Shown here piece by piece: positions 1-12,396 of a DNA stretch of 64,000 nucleotides. A program made the position numbers and the translations under genes. The stretch is from Osmia lignaria lignaria (taxonomy: Eukaryota > Arthropoda > Insecta > Hymenoptera > Megachilidae): assembly GCF_051020975.1 (NCBI RefSeq), contig NC_135032.1, positions 9,734,001 through 9,798,000 on the forward strand, in the 5' to 3' direction. The first letter of the stretch is position 1, and every line of letters starts with the position of its first letter. The notes beneath the pieces are model-generated. The model had not been told where the DNA came from, made no database searches, and saw nothing but the letters and a program-made list of their open reading frames with translations.

Positions 1-1857
1 TTTAGTAGATATTATCTGTCATTTTATCTATATTCTTCACCTGATAATTATTAATAAAATTAGTTTGCAAGCTGTAATTAATAGTGCAGTCATGCAATAA
101 AAATGCATCCAACTTGCATAATCAAGTTGTCATATTTTTACCATTTTGATTATAATGGTGTTATATCTTCGGTCGAGGAAAGCTGCTCTCCGTTTTCACT
201 GGCTGTCGATCATTTCATACAGTCGTCACTGATATGACACTATAGAATTTTTATTCTTTCGCGGTGTACCTTTATTTAAAATCACAAAAACACAACTTAT
301 CACTTGAAATCATACCGAATTTCCACTAATATCACCTCCACTAATATCAAATCAATAAATACATAATTTTGACAGTAAACCACTGGAAAACTTTTAAACG
401 TAGCGAAAATCTTTCCGATCGTGAACGTACGATGCGTCGAAATCGTTTTCGATATTCGTTTATCAGTTTTCTACGATACGCGGTTCAATTACATCGCGAT
501 TGATCCCGATTGACCCGGTCGTCTAAATCTCCCCAACGGATATAAGCTATTCCCTTAATGCGAACGCCAGCATCGCGATCAACTGCGTCGTCTCGCGTCT
601 GCAACGTGACATATAAAGGGGAATTATTATTGTTCGAGGATAATCGAATTCTCGACCGTCCGTAAAACAGGATCGTCAGGGATTAATAACCGATATTTCA
701 TCGAACAGCGAAAGATAGAAATCGATCCTCGTGAGATGGTGATTTGTATATCCTCGTGAATTCCAGTGATTAATCGCCGATGGGTGTCTGATGGACACGC
801 TTTTCGCGTTCATTCCGACGATAAACCATCGGGTTTTATGCGCAAGTACGTTCATTCGTGTAGTTTGTCATTTTGGAATTTCTAATATCGATGATTTTAT
901 AAAGAAGATAACTATTGTGTCAGGTTTCAAAAATTTAGAAGAATTATTGAAAAGTTAAATGTTAAAAGAGTTAATCTGTTGATGCAGTTTAGCGATTAAT
1001 TAATAATCAGAGTAATCGATTCTTTTGTGAGGGATCAAAGAGACTTTGTGTCACGCGATTGTCAACCAAATCGCAATCACATGAATTAAAAATAAGCTTT
1101 AGCTTCGTCGACGTTGTTCGTTCACTTCAAAATGAATAACAAAAGAGTGGAAGTTTAGAAAATTGCAACAACAAAATAATTAAAAGAAATATGTGTCTTC
1201 AAAAGTTAATAATGAAATAATAATTTTTTATTGTAATACATGTACCTTTAGAAAAAGTGCCAATTTTTTAATAGAAGTTTTGAATTTGATTAAAGGATTA
1301 TATTGAAATATATAATGAATGAGAAATGTATACTCTAGCTATTGTTAAAAAATTATTCCACGATAGATGCGTTCATTGAAAGCTAAAACCGCATATTTAG
1401 AAGAGTTTAATGGCGCCCAGAATGAAAACTTCAGACACTGTTCCCGTTTCTATTATTTCTATAATGCAGCAAAGGAAAATGGGGGAAAAAAACAAAAAGA
1501 ATATATCGATATCTGGGTTTATCGCATGCGAGAAAGCTCTCGGATTCAATGGAAACTCGAACAGAGATGCTGAAAAACTTGCGTTATTTCGCTGCCAGGA
1601 AAATATCGAGCTCGTAATTCAAACCTTTAAACAAATCGTTCTCTTCCTTCGTTTTTTTCTGAGCTTCTATCATTATTTTCTACCCTTCTATATACGCGAA
1701 GATCGATACCAGAGAAACGAGTATCCTGTTGCTCAAAGTTGAATGGAAATGTTAAAAAAACTTGTGTGCTTCTCGATGCTTAAAAAAAATTTCACTATCC
1801 ATACTTCAAACTTTTAACCAAATGGTGTCTCCTTTTTTTTGGTACCGTTTCTGAATA
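1..1857. other. Non-coding, no feature recognised
   Basis: AT-rich sequence with a GC-richer patch at about 400-850. Short overlapping frames at 1367-1742 show no domain. Confidence 0.6.
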
Positions 1858-2237
1858 TTAGAATTTTAAGATATTGGAATTTTAGAATTTTGGAACTTTG
1901 AAATTTTAGAATTTTAAGATATTGGAATTTTAGAAGTTTGGAACTTTGAAATTTTAGAATTTTAAGATATTGGAATTTTAGGATTTTGGAACTTTGAAAT
2001 TTTAGAATTTTGGAACTTTGAAATTTTAGAATTTTAAGATATTGGAATTTTAGAATTTTGGAACTTTGAAATTTTAGAATTTTAAGATATTGGAATTTTA
2101 GAATTTTGGAACTTTGAAATTTTAGAATTTTAGAGCTTTGGAATTTGGAAATTCTAGAATTTTAGGATTTTGAAACTTTGGTGCTTCAGAACTTCAAAAT
2201 TTTGCAAGTTTAGAATTTTAGAATCTCAGAAATTTTA
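1858..2237. repeat. Octamer-based higher-order minisatellite (48-bp unit)
   Basis: Units of 48 bp start at 1861, 1909, 1957, 2029 and 2077, with a half unit of 24 bp at 2005 and decaying copies after 2125. Each 48-bp unit is itself six octamers: GAATTTTA, AGATATTG, GAATTTTA, GAATTTTG, GAACTTTG, AAATTTTA. The half unit keeps the octamer phase. Copies differ by only one or two bases, so the array is recent or homogenised. Confidence 0.9.
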
Positions 2238-5200
2238 GTTCCACCCCAGCCCCTCTCTAGTGACACCAACAATCCATAGGTACATATTCATCAAGGTTCC
2301 CTTATTAGTTAATTTAAACAAAAAATAAACGAGTTCAGACTGCAAAAGAACAGGCGAATGTCTTTTATTTCAGTCGTCATTTCTCTTTTCTTTAAATCGC
2401 GTACGTTGATTTGCGAGCAGCACAATTACTTCCAAGCGAAAAACTCGCCAGTTTGAATGGGTTTCCGATGGAAACAGAAGCAAATCACGGCTGCAGACAT
2501 TGCAGAGGATTATACCGGAAGCTGCTTTCATAAATTATGCGATTTATCTTAGAGGGCGGAGGCTTTTTTCGAATAACGATGAGCTCAAGTAACCTGCCTT
2601 GCTCTATCTCTTCCTCTATCTTTTTTTTTCACTCCCTCTTTCTCTATGGATGTTCCTCACCCTCGACAGACGAGGGTGAACACGAAAATCAATTTGCCCC
2701 ATCGGGACGCTGATTCGATTCGATATTTTCTTGACCACCGTAAAGAAATAGAATTTCCTTCTCATCGACGAGCCATGGACTCGTTTAAACTTATTGAATT
2801 TCTTTCTGTTTTTCCCTCACTTCTGCCTTTGATCCACTTTTTCTCTGCGAGACGATACTAAACGCACGAATGGGGGTGTTTCTTTTAATACGTATGAACA
2901 AGCTTCTCTTTTAAAAAGGAAACTTATAGTATTTTTTTATAGATAATTACTACACGAATAGGGTGGAAATTTTTAGATAATATAAATGCAACTTTTATCT
3001 CTTTTAAGAGGAAAAATATTGCAAAATAATAGAGTTATTTATTAATTGTGAAACTTATGTTTAAGGGTTGATTTTGATTGAGTCTTGATAGGTTCATTGG
3101 CACGGCATAAATAAAAAAATGATAAGTCCAGAGTAAATAAAATTTCCCCTATAAGGAGTAATCTCGGACTAGAGAAATAAAAATACCTCGTTCGTAAAGC
3201 AACCCTTTTTCACCAGTGTATCCGTTCGGCAAACGAAGCAAGTATCGGCTAACTATCGAGCCTCGACAACAGCTCGTTTAAAGGGTTCAAGTTTCTTCAG
3301 GCACCACTTTTCAAACACCGTTTTTCCGCACGATACGATCTTTCGAGCACGACCAGCCGTCTCTATAACGTCGCCCAACTTTATATAAACTCCGCGAATT
3401 AGTGACAATTGGCCTTTTTACATAATTCCGTCGCCGCTGGCGTTCACGATGCTCCACGTTCCCCAGAAATAAGGATCCCATGGTACAATCTTCAGCGCGA
3501 ACCTTTCAAGCTTGAAACACGAAACCACTTGTTCCGTCGCCGGCAATTAGCCAGACTTTAATTGAAAGTAGGCCGGCTGAGAGAATGAGGATTTATTGTG
3601 TCCAGTATTCTTGAACGCCTAACGACGCCTGTGACGAGAACGGTCGTCGTCAGCGACGACAATAATGACGAGAAGGTCAACGAAGAAGCTTGAAAATATT
3701 GTTGGTGGAAGATCCGAGATGAACACATTGTTGAGAAAACAAATGGTAAATAAAAATTAAAGAAAAGATGAGACGTATGTTAAAGTTTCAGAGGTACAGT
3801 ATCGAGCATGGGGAACTTTACTAAGGAAATGGCAATATAGCAAGTGGAGGCTCTATTACTCAATATAACACTTCGATTTTCGAAGACCACTGTGGATACT
3901 TGAAATTATAAAATTTGTATGTCTATAAGAGTAGATCTACGTTGTGAGGATCACAGATTTGTTGCATAGGGCGTAGTTGCAATGTCTAGGAAAAGCCTAG
4001 GAAGAATCTAGGAAGACCCTAGGAAGAACTTAAGGAGACCCTAGGGTGAACCTAGTAAGAAGAACCTAGGGAAAGCCCATGGAAAATTAGATCTAAAACC
4101 CCCTATTAGTCGATTTATTTCTTCGACCACTAGTTAATTAATTAATTGGTTAATTGCTCTTCTAAATCTCTCCTCCCTTTTTTCTTTAACGACGACGTGC
4201 TTTTTATTGTCGAGTGTCAAATACTGGGATTCTCCCCGGAAGTTAGGAAACGTGATACTGACCCGTTTCACTTAGTTTTTATTCCCTGTTGTAAATTTTC
4301 TATCTCGCATCGCGTGACCGATAACGCGAACGTTCGTGTTCTGTTTTTATGTAACTTTTATTAAATAACGTAGAGTTTATGTAAATGTTTGCTTTTGTTT
4401 ATGTCGGTCATTCCAGGTAACTCTAATGGGTGTTTTTTTTTACATTTCCTTTCCGTTCCATGTAAGAAACCATAGTTGAACTTCTTATTATTTTAGAGAG
4501 ACAAAGAAATGATTGTTTATTTTAATTAGTAATTCCATATATCACCTTTCATTTTCTGTAATTAAGAGAATGGTCTGCGTTTGAAATTGCACGATCTATG
4601 ACCACTTCGCGAAACCCCTCGACGAGTCTGTTTGTCACCGGACCGTTCCGCAACGTCGTTTACCGGAAGTGATATTGAATCGAGGCAATCGACTATTTGT
4701 AATCGAAGAATGTCATCCTCTCTCCGGTTCGTTGCTAATTATATTCGGACGGTGGTATCGAATGCAGTCGGTGGCAAACGGATTTCGACGAGTGTTTTCG
4801 ACGTTTGTCAATGGATCTACCGATTCAAAAGGCAAAAAATAAGAGCACAAGTGGCCACTTATCGATACTCCTCGTTTTCGTTTGTCTCGAATAAAACGAA
4901 CCGTGTAATCATACGTTCCTCTCGTTTTACCAAACGAAGAATTATAACTGTGATAGAAAGAAAAATTTGCTATTTGTATGCTCGAGCAGTAATTATAAAT
5001 TTCAGATAATTAGAAAAGATAATTAGACAAATATAGAGAAATCTAATTATACCATTTGGATAAAAGTTTCTTTCGAAGGAACACCCTGTTTGTCGATTCT
5101 TTTTCCAAACGTTGAACCGATTCAGGGAACAGAAAGGACAGGTGAAAATGGGGGTTTAATGAAATTCTTAATGGTGCTACGGTTAAAACGCTTTTCTAAA

Positions 5201-6816
5201 TGCACCGCCACTGGGAAGGCTCGAATTATAAAAGGTCGCTTTTAGATGCTTTTAACAGGCATAAAAGAAGAAAGGGAACGGTGCTTGATTATTTTGTGCA
5301 TTTTAAGATATACCGTGGTATAAAAAAGAGAAAAAATGATTCCCTTAGCGAAATGTTCCTTCGTGGATCAGCGAAGATATTGTGGAAGAAGTTAAAAAAA
5401 GAACATTTGTGAACATTTGCAAATGCTGTACTATTTTCTTAGTTAATTTTAGGAGAGTTTGATTATTTAATCGTTCCCGCACCACCCTGTACGCGTATCG
5501 AGCGTTAGAGATTAAGTGAAACCACACATCCGAAGGTATCGACAAGTGAAATGTCACTTGTAAATTACAGTGAGTTAGAGAGAGCTAAACTCCTGCTAAT
5601 TGGTCTGCATTTGCAGATTCGATTTAATTTATCCTGACTACCTATCGATTGCTTTGCTCAATTAACGATATGTGCAGCGAGTTTAGAGTAATTCTATCTA
5701 AATTATTATTTAATATTAACAACTAGCATTCAATGACTCTCTTATCATAATTAGTGCACAGTCGCATTATTGAAAAAAAAAGAATGATTTTGTGAATTTT
5801 TAAAGAATTTCAAGCACCTTTTAAAATAATAGCATCTTCGTTTAATTTTGCAATTTTAAATTTTAATGAAAGTTAAATATTTATCAATTGAAATACCTTT
5901 GAAAATGTTAAGAGGTTTTTAAATATATCAACTAGAAGTAATTTCACAACTCCCAAAATTTTTCCTCGTTTATCTCGCCATAAAACAGACGATTCGAAGA
6001 GGATCGATTCGTAAATTCGTAAAATGGCTAGCCCGGTAATCGAAGATATTTATTATATTTATGAGATACTTACGGGAACACATTTTCCCGGAAAGCTTAC
6101 CGTGTCTTTCCAAAAGAGCCTTGGATAGAGCTGAACCAGTCTTTGATAATTTATGCCGTCACATCAGCGACTTTTCCTGCTTCAAATTCTCCTTCAGCTA
6201 GTCCTATATCCAGGAAGAATTTACCAAAATAAAATGAACTAGTTATTCAACTTTTATTTCAGCTACTTTATAAAGAGAATTTTTTCATAAAGGAAAAGAT
6301 TTTCTTTTTTTGTTTTTAAACGGAAAGGTTGAGAGTTGAAGAAAAAAAGGAAATAGAAAAATTTATTTAGAAATACAACTCACCATTTGTGTGATAGAAA
6401 TTGCAGTCCATCGGTTAAGGGTTGGTAGAAGGAGGAAGAAAAAGAATGTGAAGAAAGCGAGAGACACTATTGCACACACTCGAAGACGAAAACGATTTAC
6501 AATTGAGTTTTTCTCGAGTAGGTTTGCAAAGATTGATGGTTTTAGTGTTCCAAAGAGTCGTCAGACTGTTTCCTCGAAGACGAACGGGACGAAACTCCGA
6601 GCAAACAGTCGTTCAATGCCGACGGATGACACGCGATCGATTTGCATTCGAACACGAATCGATGGAATCGTGTACAGACCAGATTATCCACAACGAAGAA
6701 CGTCTAAATAAAGAAAATGTCCTATCCAAGAAGTAAGAAGTTGCTGGCAAACAATCTGCAAAATTTCCAAAGACCACATAATATCAGAAGTAATATTTCT
6801 TGAAAATCTAAATTAC
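2238..6816. other. Non-coding between minisatellite and first MITE
   Basis: Apart from the 11-bp array at 3984-4075, this holds a TTAATTAATTAATTGG run at about 4134-4150 (repeated homeodomain-type TAATTA cores) and GC-richer patches at 3200-3660 and 4620-4900. The 125-codon frame at 4632-5009 resembles no known protein. Confidence 0.55.
3984..4075. repeat. 11-bp tandem array (CTAGGAAGANC)
   Basis: CTAGG or a one-step variant recurs at 3986, 3997, 4008, 4019, about 4030, 4041, 4052 and 4066. The spacing is 11 bp except for the last (14 bp). The consensus is close to CTAGGAAGANC. Confidence 0.85.
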
Positions 6817-7012
6817 TTAACCCTTGAACAGCAAAGTCTGGGTCAATCGTGACCCAAACAAGGATATTAACTTAAAATTAAATATATGATTTTAAAACAA
6901 AATGGTTTCATATTTAGAGGAACAGTGTATAATTTAGAAAATGAAAATAATATGAAATAAATGATTAAATTTAAATTTGGGTTCTCTACATGGTCCGCTG
7001 TCCGAGGGTTAA
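6817..7012. mobile_element. TTAA-flanked MITE, family 1, near-complete copy
   Basis: This 196-bp element is bounded by TTAA at both ends. The left end reads TTAACCCTTGAACAGC and the right end, on the minus strand, reads TTAACCCTCGGACAGC, an imperfect inverted repeat. A small subterminal hairpin (GGGTCA, 4-nt loop, TGACCC) follows the left end. The interior is AT-rich without coding capacity. TTAA targets and CCCTT-type ends are typical of piggyBac-related non-autonomous elements, and that class is an inference. Related copies occur at 25938, 32231 and 59366, with possible termini at 21851 and 58322. Confidence 0.72.
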
Positions 7013-8195
7013 TAATTAAATTAAATTGAGAGCTCTTTATCAAATTTGAAATACGGGAAAAATAACATTTTAATAATTTCAAAGTTTACCCTTTTATTTT
7101 GATAATTAATTATGGATTTAGAAATGTTTTGTTAAGTGGTTTTGAGGAACAGAACAAACTCTGCTCTCGAGAATTGATCTAATGAATTTTCCAAGTGTCA
7201 GCTAAATGTGGGACATTTTCAAGGTACTCAGAGGATGCTAAATAGAAAAACTAAGAGATTCTAAATGCGCGCGAAACTTTATCACCATCGTTTTAAAATT
7301 AGACGTGAAATAAATTGAGCAATTAAATCAGGATTACACTTGAAATTAGTGGACACACATTTTTATGATGAAATAAATTGCAACTAAAACAATTAATATC
7401 AATTACATCACACTGTTAATTATAATTAAATGTTATTTTTTCGTATTTGTTTAATAAATCATAGAAAATAAAAATAGAAGAAGACAAATTACCATATCAG
7501 CAGACTTTGTAATAACAATCCCTTGACAGCAGTCCGTTTCCTCGACGATTTATTTATTTATTCTTTAGATCTTACAAAAGAACATATAATACATGTTACG
7601 GCTTGACAGTGAATCCATAAGTAGTACAATATCCAAAAACCTTAGAACTTATCAATTAGCGCACTCACGCCCGTTACCTTAAATTAATTAATCGTTCAGA
7701 GTCTATAGAAAAAATGGTAAAAATCCTCTTTAAACGTTGATAGATACGTGTTGTTAATGAGCGAACAGAGGGAGGGTCGTCTACGTATCTATCACGTTAT
7801 ACAATATTATATAATCACGATTCGACGTTTCTTGAATTACGAACAACGATGCTGTTGCGAAAAATGAAAAAATCAAAGAAGAAAACAAAAGAAACCGTAA
7901 TGAAAGAATGAGAAAATGTCGTTAAAAGGAACACGTTGTGTCCGTTTAAAAATGAGGACAACCACTGTCACTTTTATATCAGCTGGACACTCGTGTTCCT
8001 TTTTTTGAATGGCTCGTTCCTTTTTTTTTTTTAATATATTTGTTTTTAAAGACAACTGTGATCAAATGGCGGACCATGAATCATTGTGTTAATGAGCATC
8101 CTAACGACTAACACCGAACTTTCCTTATCTTTGGTACCTACGAGCTTAATATTTGTTTTTATTATTTTTTGTTTTGTCAGAGGATCCATGTGTTC

Positions 8196-8234
8196 TGTAT
8201 GTGTGTGTGTATGTGTGTACGTATGCATGTTTAT
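8196..8234. repeat. (TG)n microsatellite
   Basis: An imperfect TGTGTG run with TATG interruptions, followed by an AGAGAGAG stretch at about 8250. Confidence 0.85.
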
Positions 8235-8723
8235 ATGTTTCCGGTGTGCGAGAGAGAGACAGAGACAGACTTTTTTTCTTTATTAGTAAGTTAGAGAGTT
8301 GTACTTAAGCCTAGCTTACGTTATATCCTATTATGATCATCGAGAATCATTGAAAAAACTCGGAACACGTCTCTAGAACACTTGAAATCTTGAATTTAAT
8401 GAGAACGCTCTACGCACGTGAAACATCATGGGAAACGTGGACCACCGTGCTTTCATGGTTTTCACCCTTACAGGGTTGTGGATGTTCTATTTCAACACTA
8501 TGACTGCCATAAGTATTTTGGGAATGAAAGGGTCATTTTACTAATGATGTCTTTTCAAAATATTATCTTTGCTAAATCAAGATCACCTCTAGAAGACAGG
8601 TGAAAATAATTTTTTGGAAATTTTCTAGACGAGAAAAATATATTTTTAATTAATAGGTTCATCAATTTTTTAAAAATTAATGACATCTTGTATTAACAAT
8701 GAAAATATTCATAACTGGCCTGT

Positions 8724-8738
8724 TTAACCCTTTGATCA
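8724..8738. mobile_element. Solo TTAACCCTTTGATCA terminus
   Basis: TTAACCCTTTGATCA resembles the TTAA-MITE ends above and is identical to a second solo terminus at 20528-20542. No partner end was recognised. Confidence 0.3.
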
Positions 8739-9383
8739 TTTCGTATTTTATAGTAAAATATCAAAGTATTAAAATTGACATGGAATATAGACCTAAAAAT
8801 GTGCAAAATGATTTTGAAATAAATCACTTTTTTAAATGTCAAAGAGGATACAGATACCCTCCTATTAAGACAATGGTAATAGTGTAAAAGTAGGAAATTA
8901 AAAGGTGAAAATTAGGATAATGGTGTGCATAGTAATCGTTATTACAATGTGCCGTACTATGTATGGCCATTTCCACTGCGGCAGTCAAGGTGTTACGGAA
9001 TAACGTGGCGCACGCGGTAACCCCGCATAATTCTATTGTTCTCTCTTTTTCTTTCATCTCTCTCTCTCTTTATATATATTTATATCTACTTTTTCATCTT
9101 TTTGTCTCCCTTTGTACGCGTGCGTGCGTGCGTTTCGATTGACAACAGACGTCGTGCCACAAAATGCCATTTTGCAGGACGCTTTTGACGATGACGACAA
9201 TGACGATGATGAAGAGTTTAAGCAAAAATCACTCGAAATGACAGAAGGATTAAACACTGCTAGGAGATTTTTTTTCAGAAAAACACTAGTTATAAACTAG
9301 ATTGAATTGCTATTTTAATGCTCCATTTTAATCTCTTATTACTCAAATAAATTAAATTTTTAGCGCTAATTACTGATGACCCT

Positions 9384-9399
9384 ATTACCCTAGGGTAAT
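9384..9399. repeat. Perfect 16-bp palindrome
   Basis: ATTACCCTAGGGTAAT is perfectly self-complementary. Role unknown. Confidence 0.6.
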
Positions 9400-10270
9400 C
9401 AATTAATCAAAATTAATTTTCATTTATAATTTATAAAAATTCTGTGATATTCATGGAAACATTGTTCTTTGCATATTTTATAAAGCTAATGAGTAATTTT
9501 TTTCTGTTAAAATTGTTCACTTAATTACAGAATTTTTTGCAGTGAATCCGAAATAATATTTAGAAAAAAAAGTATATTGTTCTTTGAAGTTCAACTTCAA
9601 CCTGTAAATTTAAACAGATTATTAAGTGAAGACTTCATAACTTTCTTTTTTGATTCAGTTTTCTGTACAAATTTTCATTTAATTAAAAAATTTTTTCGAG
9701 GATTCAGAATCTACATCGTTAACGAGTAATATTTTTAGCTTACGTTTTTTAAAGAATATTTCAGAAATACTCGAGTATTTTATTCAATTTAAACTTTAAC
9801 ATTTTTCTTTTATAATTGGAATAAGTTTCTCAATACTGACAGCAGTATTTCTGATTGCGAATTATTATCTCAGGAATATCTTATTAAATTCCAAGAGATT
9901 TCTCCTTCATGCTAATTTAATTTTCCTTCTTAACGAATAAATTTGGACTACAAGCTGCTGCATTTATTCATTGTTTCAATTAGAATTCAATATAAATTGA
10001 ATATAATTATTTATTAAAATTACCTACTCTGTTAAATTACCTTGAAATTATCTTCAAAGTATCACCACCTAATAATTTTTTGAAAAAATGAAACGTTATT
10101 TATTATTTATTTGAAATTCTGAACAAAATATTCCTCCAGCATTTAAATAATCCTCCTGCCATATCACGTTTCCACTGTTTAACGACACTGGTGAGATAGA
10201 ATTAGAATAGAAAAGATTTTCACGGTATAATTCGGTGGATCAACTTCCATACTTGTTCTTCTTGAAGCGA

Positions 10271-10406
10271 TTAACCCTTTACGATCAGAAACTGTTCAAT
10301 CAACCCTTTCCCTACAGAAAATTTCTAAAATTCATTCCATTCAAATAAATCCGTACACTTTAATCAATTATATTATATTTTCCAATTTTTGATTGTAAAG
10401 GGTTAA
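10271..10406. mobile_element. TTAA-flanked MITE, family 2
   Basis: This 136-bp element carries TTAA at both ends and strong inverted repeats. The left end is TTAACCCTTTACGATCAGAA and the right end, minus strand, is TTAACCCTTTACAATCAAAA. A second terminus-like sequence, CAACCCTTTCCCTACAG, lies inside at about 10301, possibly a nested older end. The interior is AT-rich and non-coding. It is probably a piggyBac-type non-autonomous element. Confidence 0.68.
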
Positions 10407-12186
10407 AATCTTCAAATTTCAATGTCCATCAACTTGAAACCCCGTCGTCTCCGGCCACGTCATTTTGCAGTCCGACCATTCATATACTATATATCGCGAT
10501 ACTCTATATATTATGATAACGCATATACTATGACAAACAATCTCAACATTATCGATAATTTTTTTTTTTTTAGCTATTCTGTCCTCTGTTTGCTAGATCG
10601 CGCTGGGGCAAGCGATACTCCACGTTATCAATCGGTCGTCCACCTTATCAGGGACCAATTTCCTGACACGATGGATTATCATTCTTCGTTCGTTTCACGT
10701 TACGATAAAAGCGACGCGGGGAACCATTTCTAGCGAGAAACAATTGAAATCGGCGATTGATTCGACAAGTTCGTTCGTGGTCCATCGATCTCACACAGGA
10801 TTTGCTAATTTAGTTAATTAGAAGGCGATCGAACTTAGGCGTGATTATATTTGGTCATAAATTTAATGTGCTTTTCGTGGAAAATGTTCGGCCGATTTGA
10901 AGACGATGGATAAGAGTTTTGACTTTTCAAAAAATTGGTAATTTTCAATTTTGTAATTTATGTAAATTAACTCCATACCTTTTATATTTTCTCAATTGAA
11001 AATTTGTTAAAATTATTAAAAATCGATACTTAATATATCGTAATTTTGTCGAACTGTAATCCAACAACTTCAAAGAAAGAAATTAAACAATTTCCACGAA
11101 AATCGCACGAGCAATGTACAGTAGCCTAAAAATCCTTCTATCTAACAGCTATGAATAATAAGTTAACATCTAAGGGATGGCACAATAAAAAATAAAGTGG
11201 GAGGGTGAGATTTTGAAATGAAGCGGAAACAAAGGTACTCACAGATAATCATCCGAAGAAGAAACGCTCGTCTATGATACAAAAGCAACGACGATATCAT
11301 CGTGAGGCATCGATTCCTCGAGCACGCAGCTCTTTTATCGTCTCGTTTTACACCTCGTCCGGCTGTACACCATAGAAAATTCCGTACGAAGATTCTGTTC
11401 AGGGCGACGAGCCCGCTCTCGATTGTCTGACGTTCAATTAGGCGTCGCAATTAACACGTTGCTCGCTGAAGGAGCCTCGACGGAGACGAAGGGACGACGT
11501 ACACACGATTCGGAGGGAACGATCACGACGCCTCGAAATTTTCGGTAATTTATTCATCTTATGTATAGTCTCGATTCTGCCGAAGCCGGAAATACGATTC
11601 ACCGGAAATTCGAATCGTCGTAGACGTCGAGATCATTGATATAAAAATGATGAATTGAAATTTTTCATTTCGATTTCGAATGGAATTTTATAGATAAGAA
11701 AAGAAAAAAGGAAATGGACAGTGATGGGATGATTTTGAAATCGGTAAGAGATTTTTGGTGGTAACGTTGCCACTCCTGGAACGATCGTTTCAAGGAGTTT
11801 TCGAGTCTCGAAAAGTTTTGTGCGTTTCAAAGGCGACGGAGACACGGAAATTCGAGAGTTTCTCGATCTACGACGATCTCGACGCCGATAAAACCGGCGC
11901 GATTGCACGGGGAATTGACTAAACGTGGATCGTCCACCGACCAACTTTTCTTCCATTCCCATCGTCGAACTCGATTCGCGAGTGAAACGAAATTCTCGCG
12001 AGAACCGACACGTTTGGCCTGAAATCGCCATGGCCTCGTGGAAAACAATCTTATATGTGTGTGCGTTTGCGTGTATGCGAACAAGGCAAGCGACGATGAT
12101 CTGAACTCGATCGAAAAAGTCTTCGTTTCACTGGACTTCAAAATATTTTGACCAGACAATAGAAGATTTATTTCTATTCGTATTTT

Positions 12187-12396
12187 GATATATTTCATTT
12201 TGAATTTTACTTAAATTGAATTAAAAATTTTACTATTGGATTATTTTTGTGGAATTTACTGTGAAACGGTCTATTTGACCTAACAATATTTGTAGAATTT
12301 ATTTCGTATTGAATTTTATTCAAATTGGAATAAAAATTTTACTGCATTTTATCTGTGGGATTTATTGTAAAAGGGTCCATTTGACTCAACAATATA
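12187..12396. repeat. Old tandem duplication, two units of about 105 bp
   Basis: The order TTGAATTTTA, AAATTG, TAAAAATTTTACT, GGAATTTACTGT, GGTC, ATTTGAC, TAACAATAT occurs twice with substitutions, first at 12199-12290 and then at 12308-12394. Confidence 0.7.

Noticed and set aside
6867..7082. Minus-strand frame resembling others at 32155 and 59306
   Set aside because: The shared residues come from the MITE family 1 sequence, not from a protein-coding gene.
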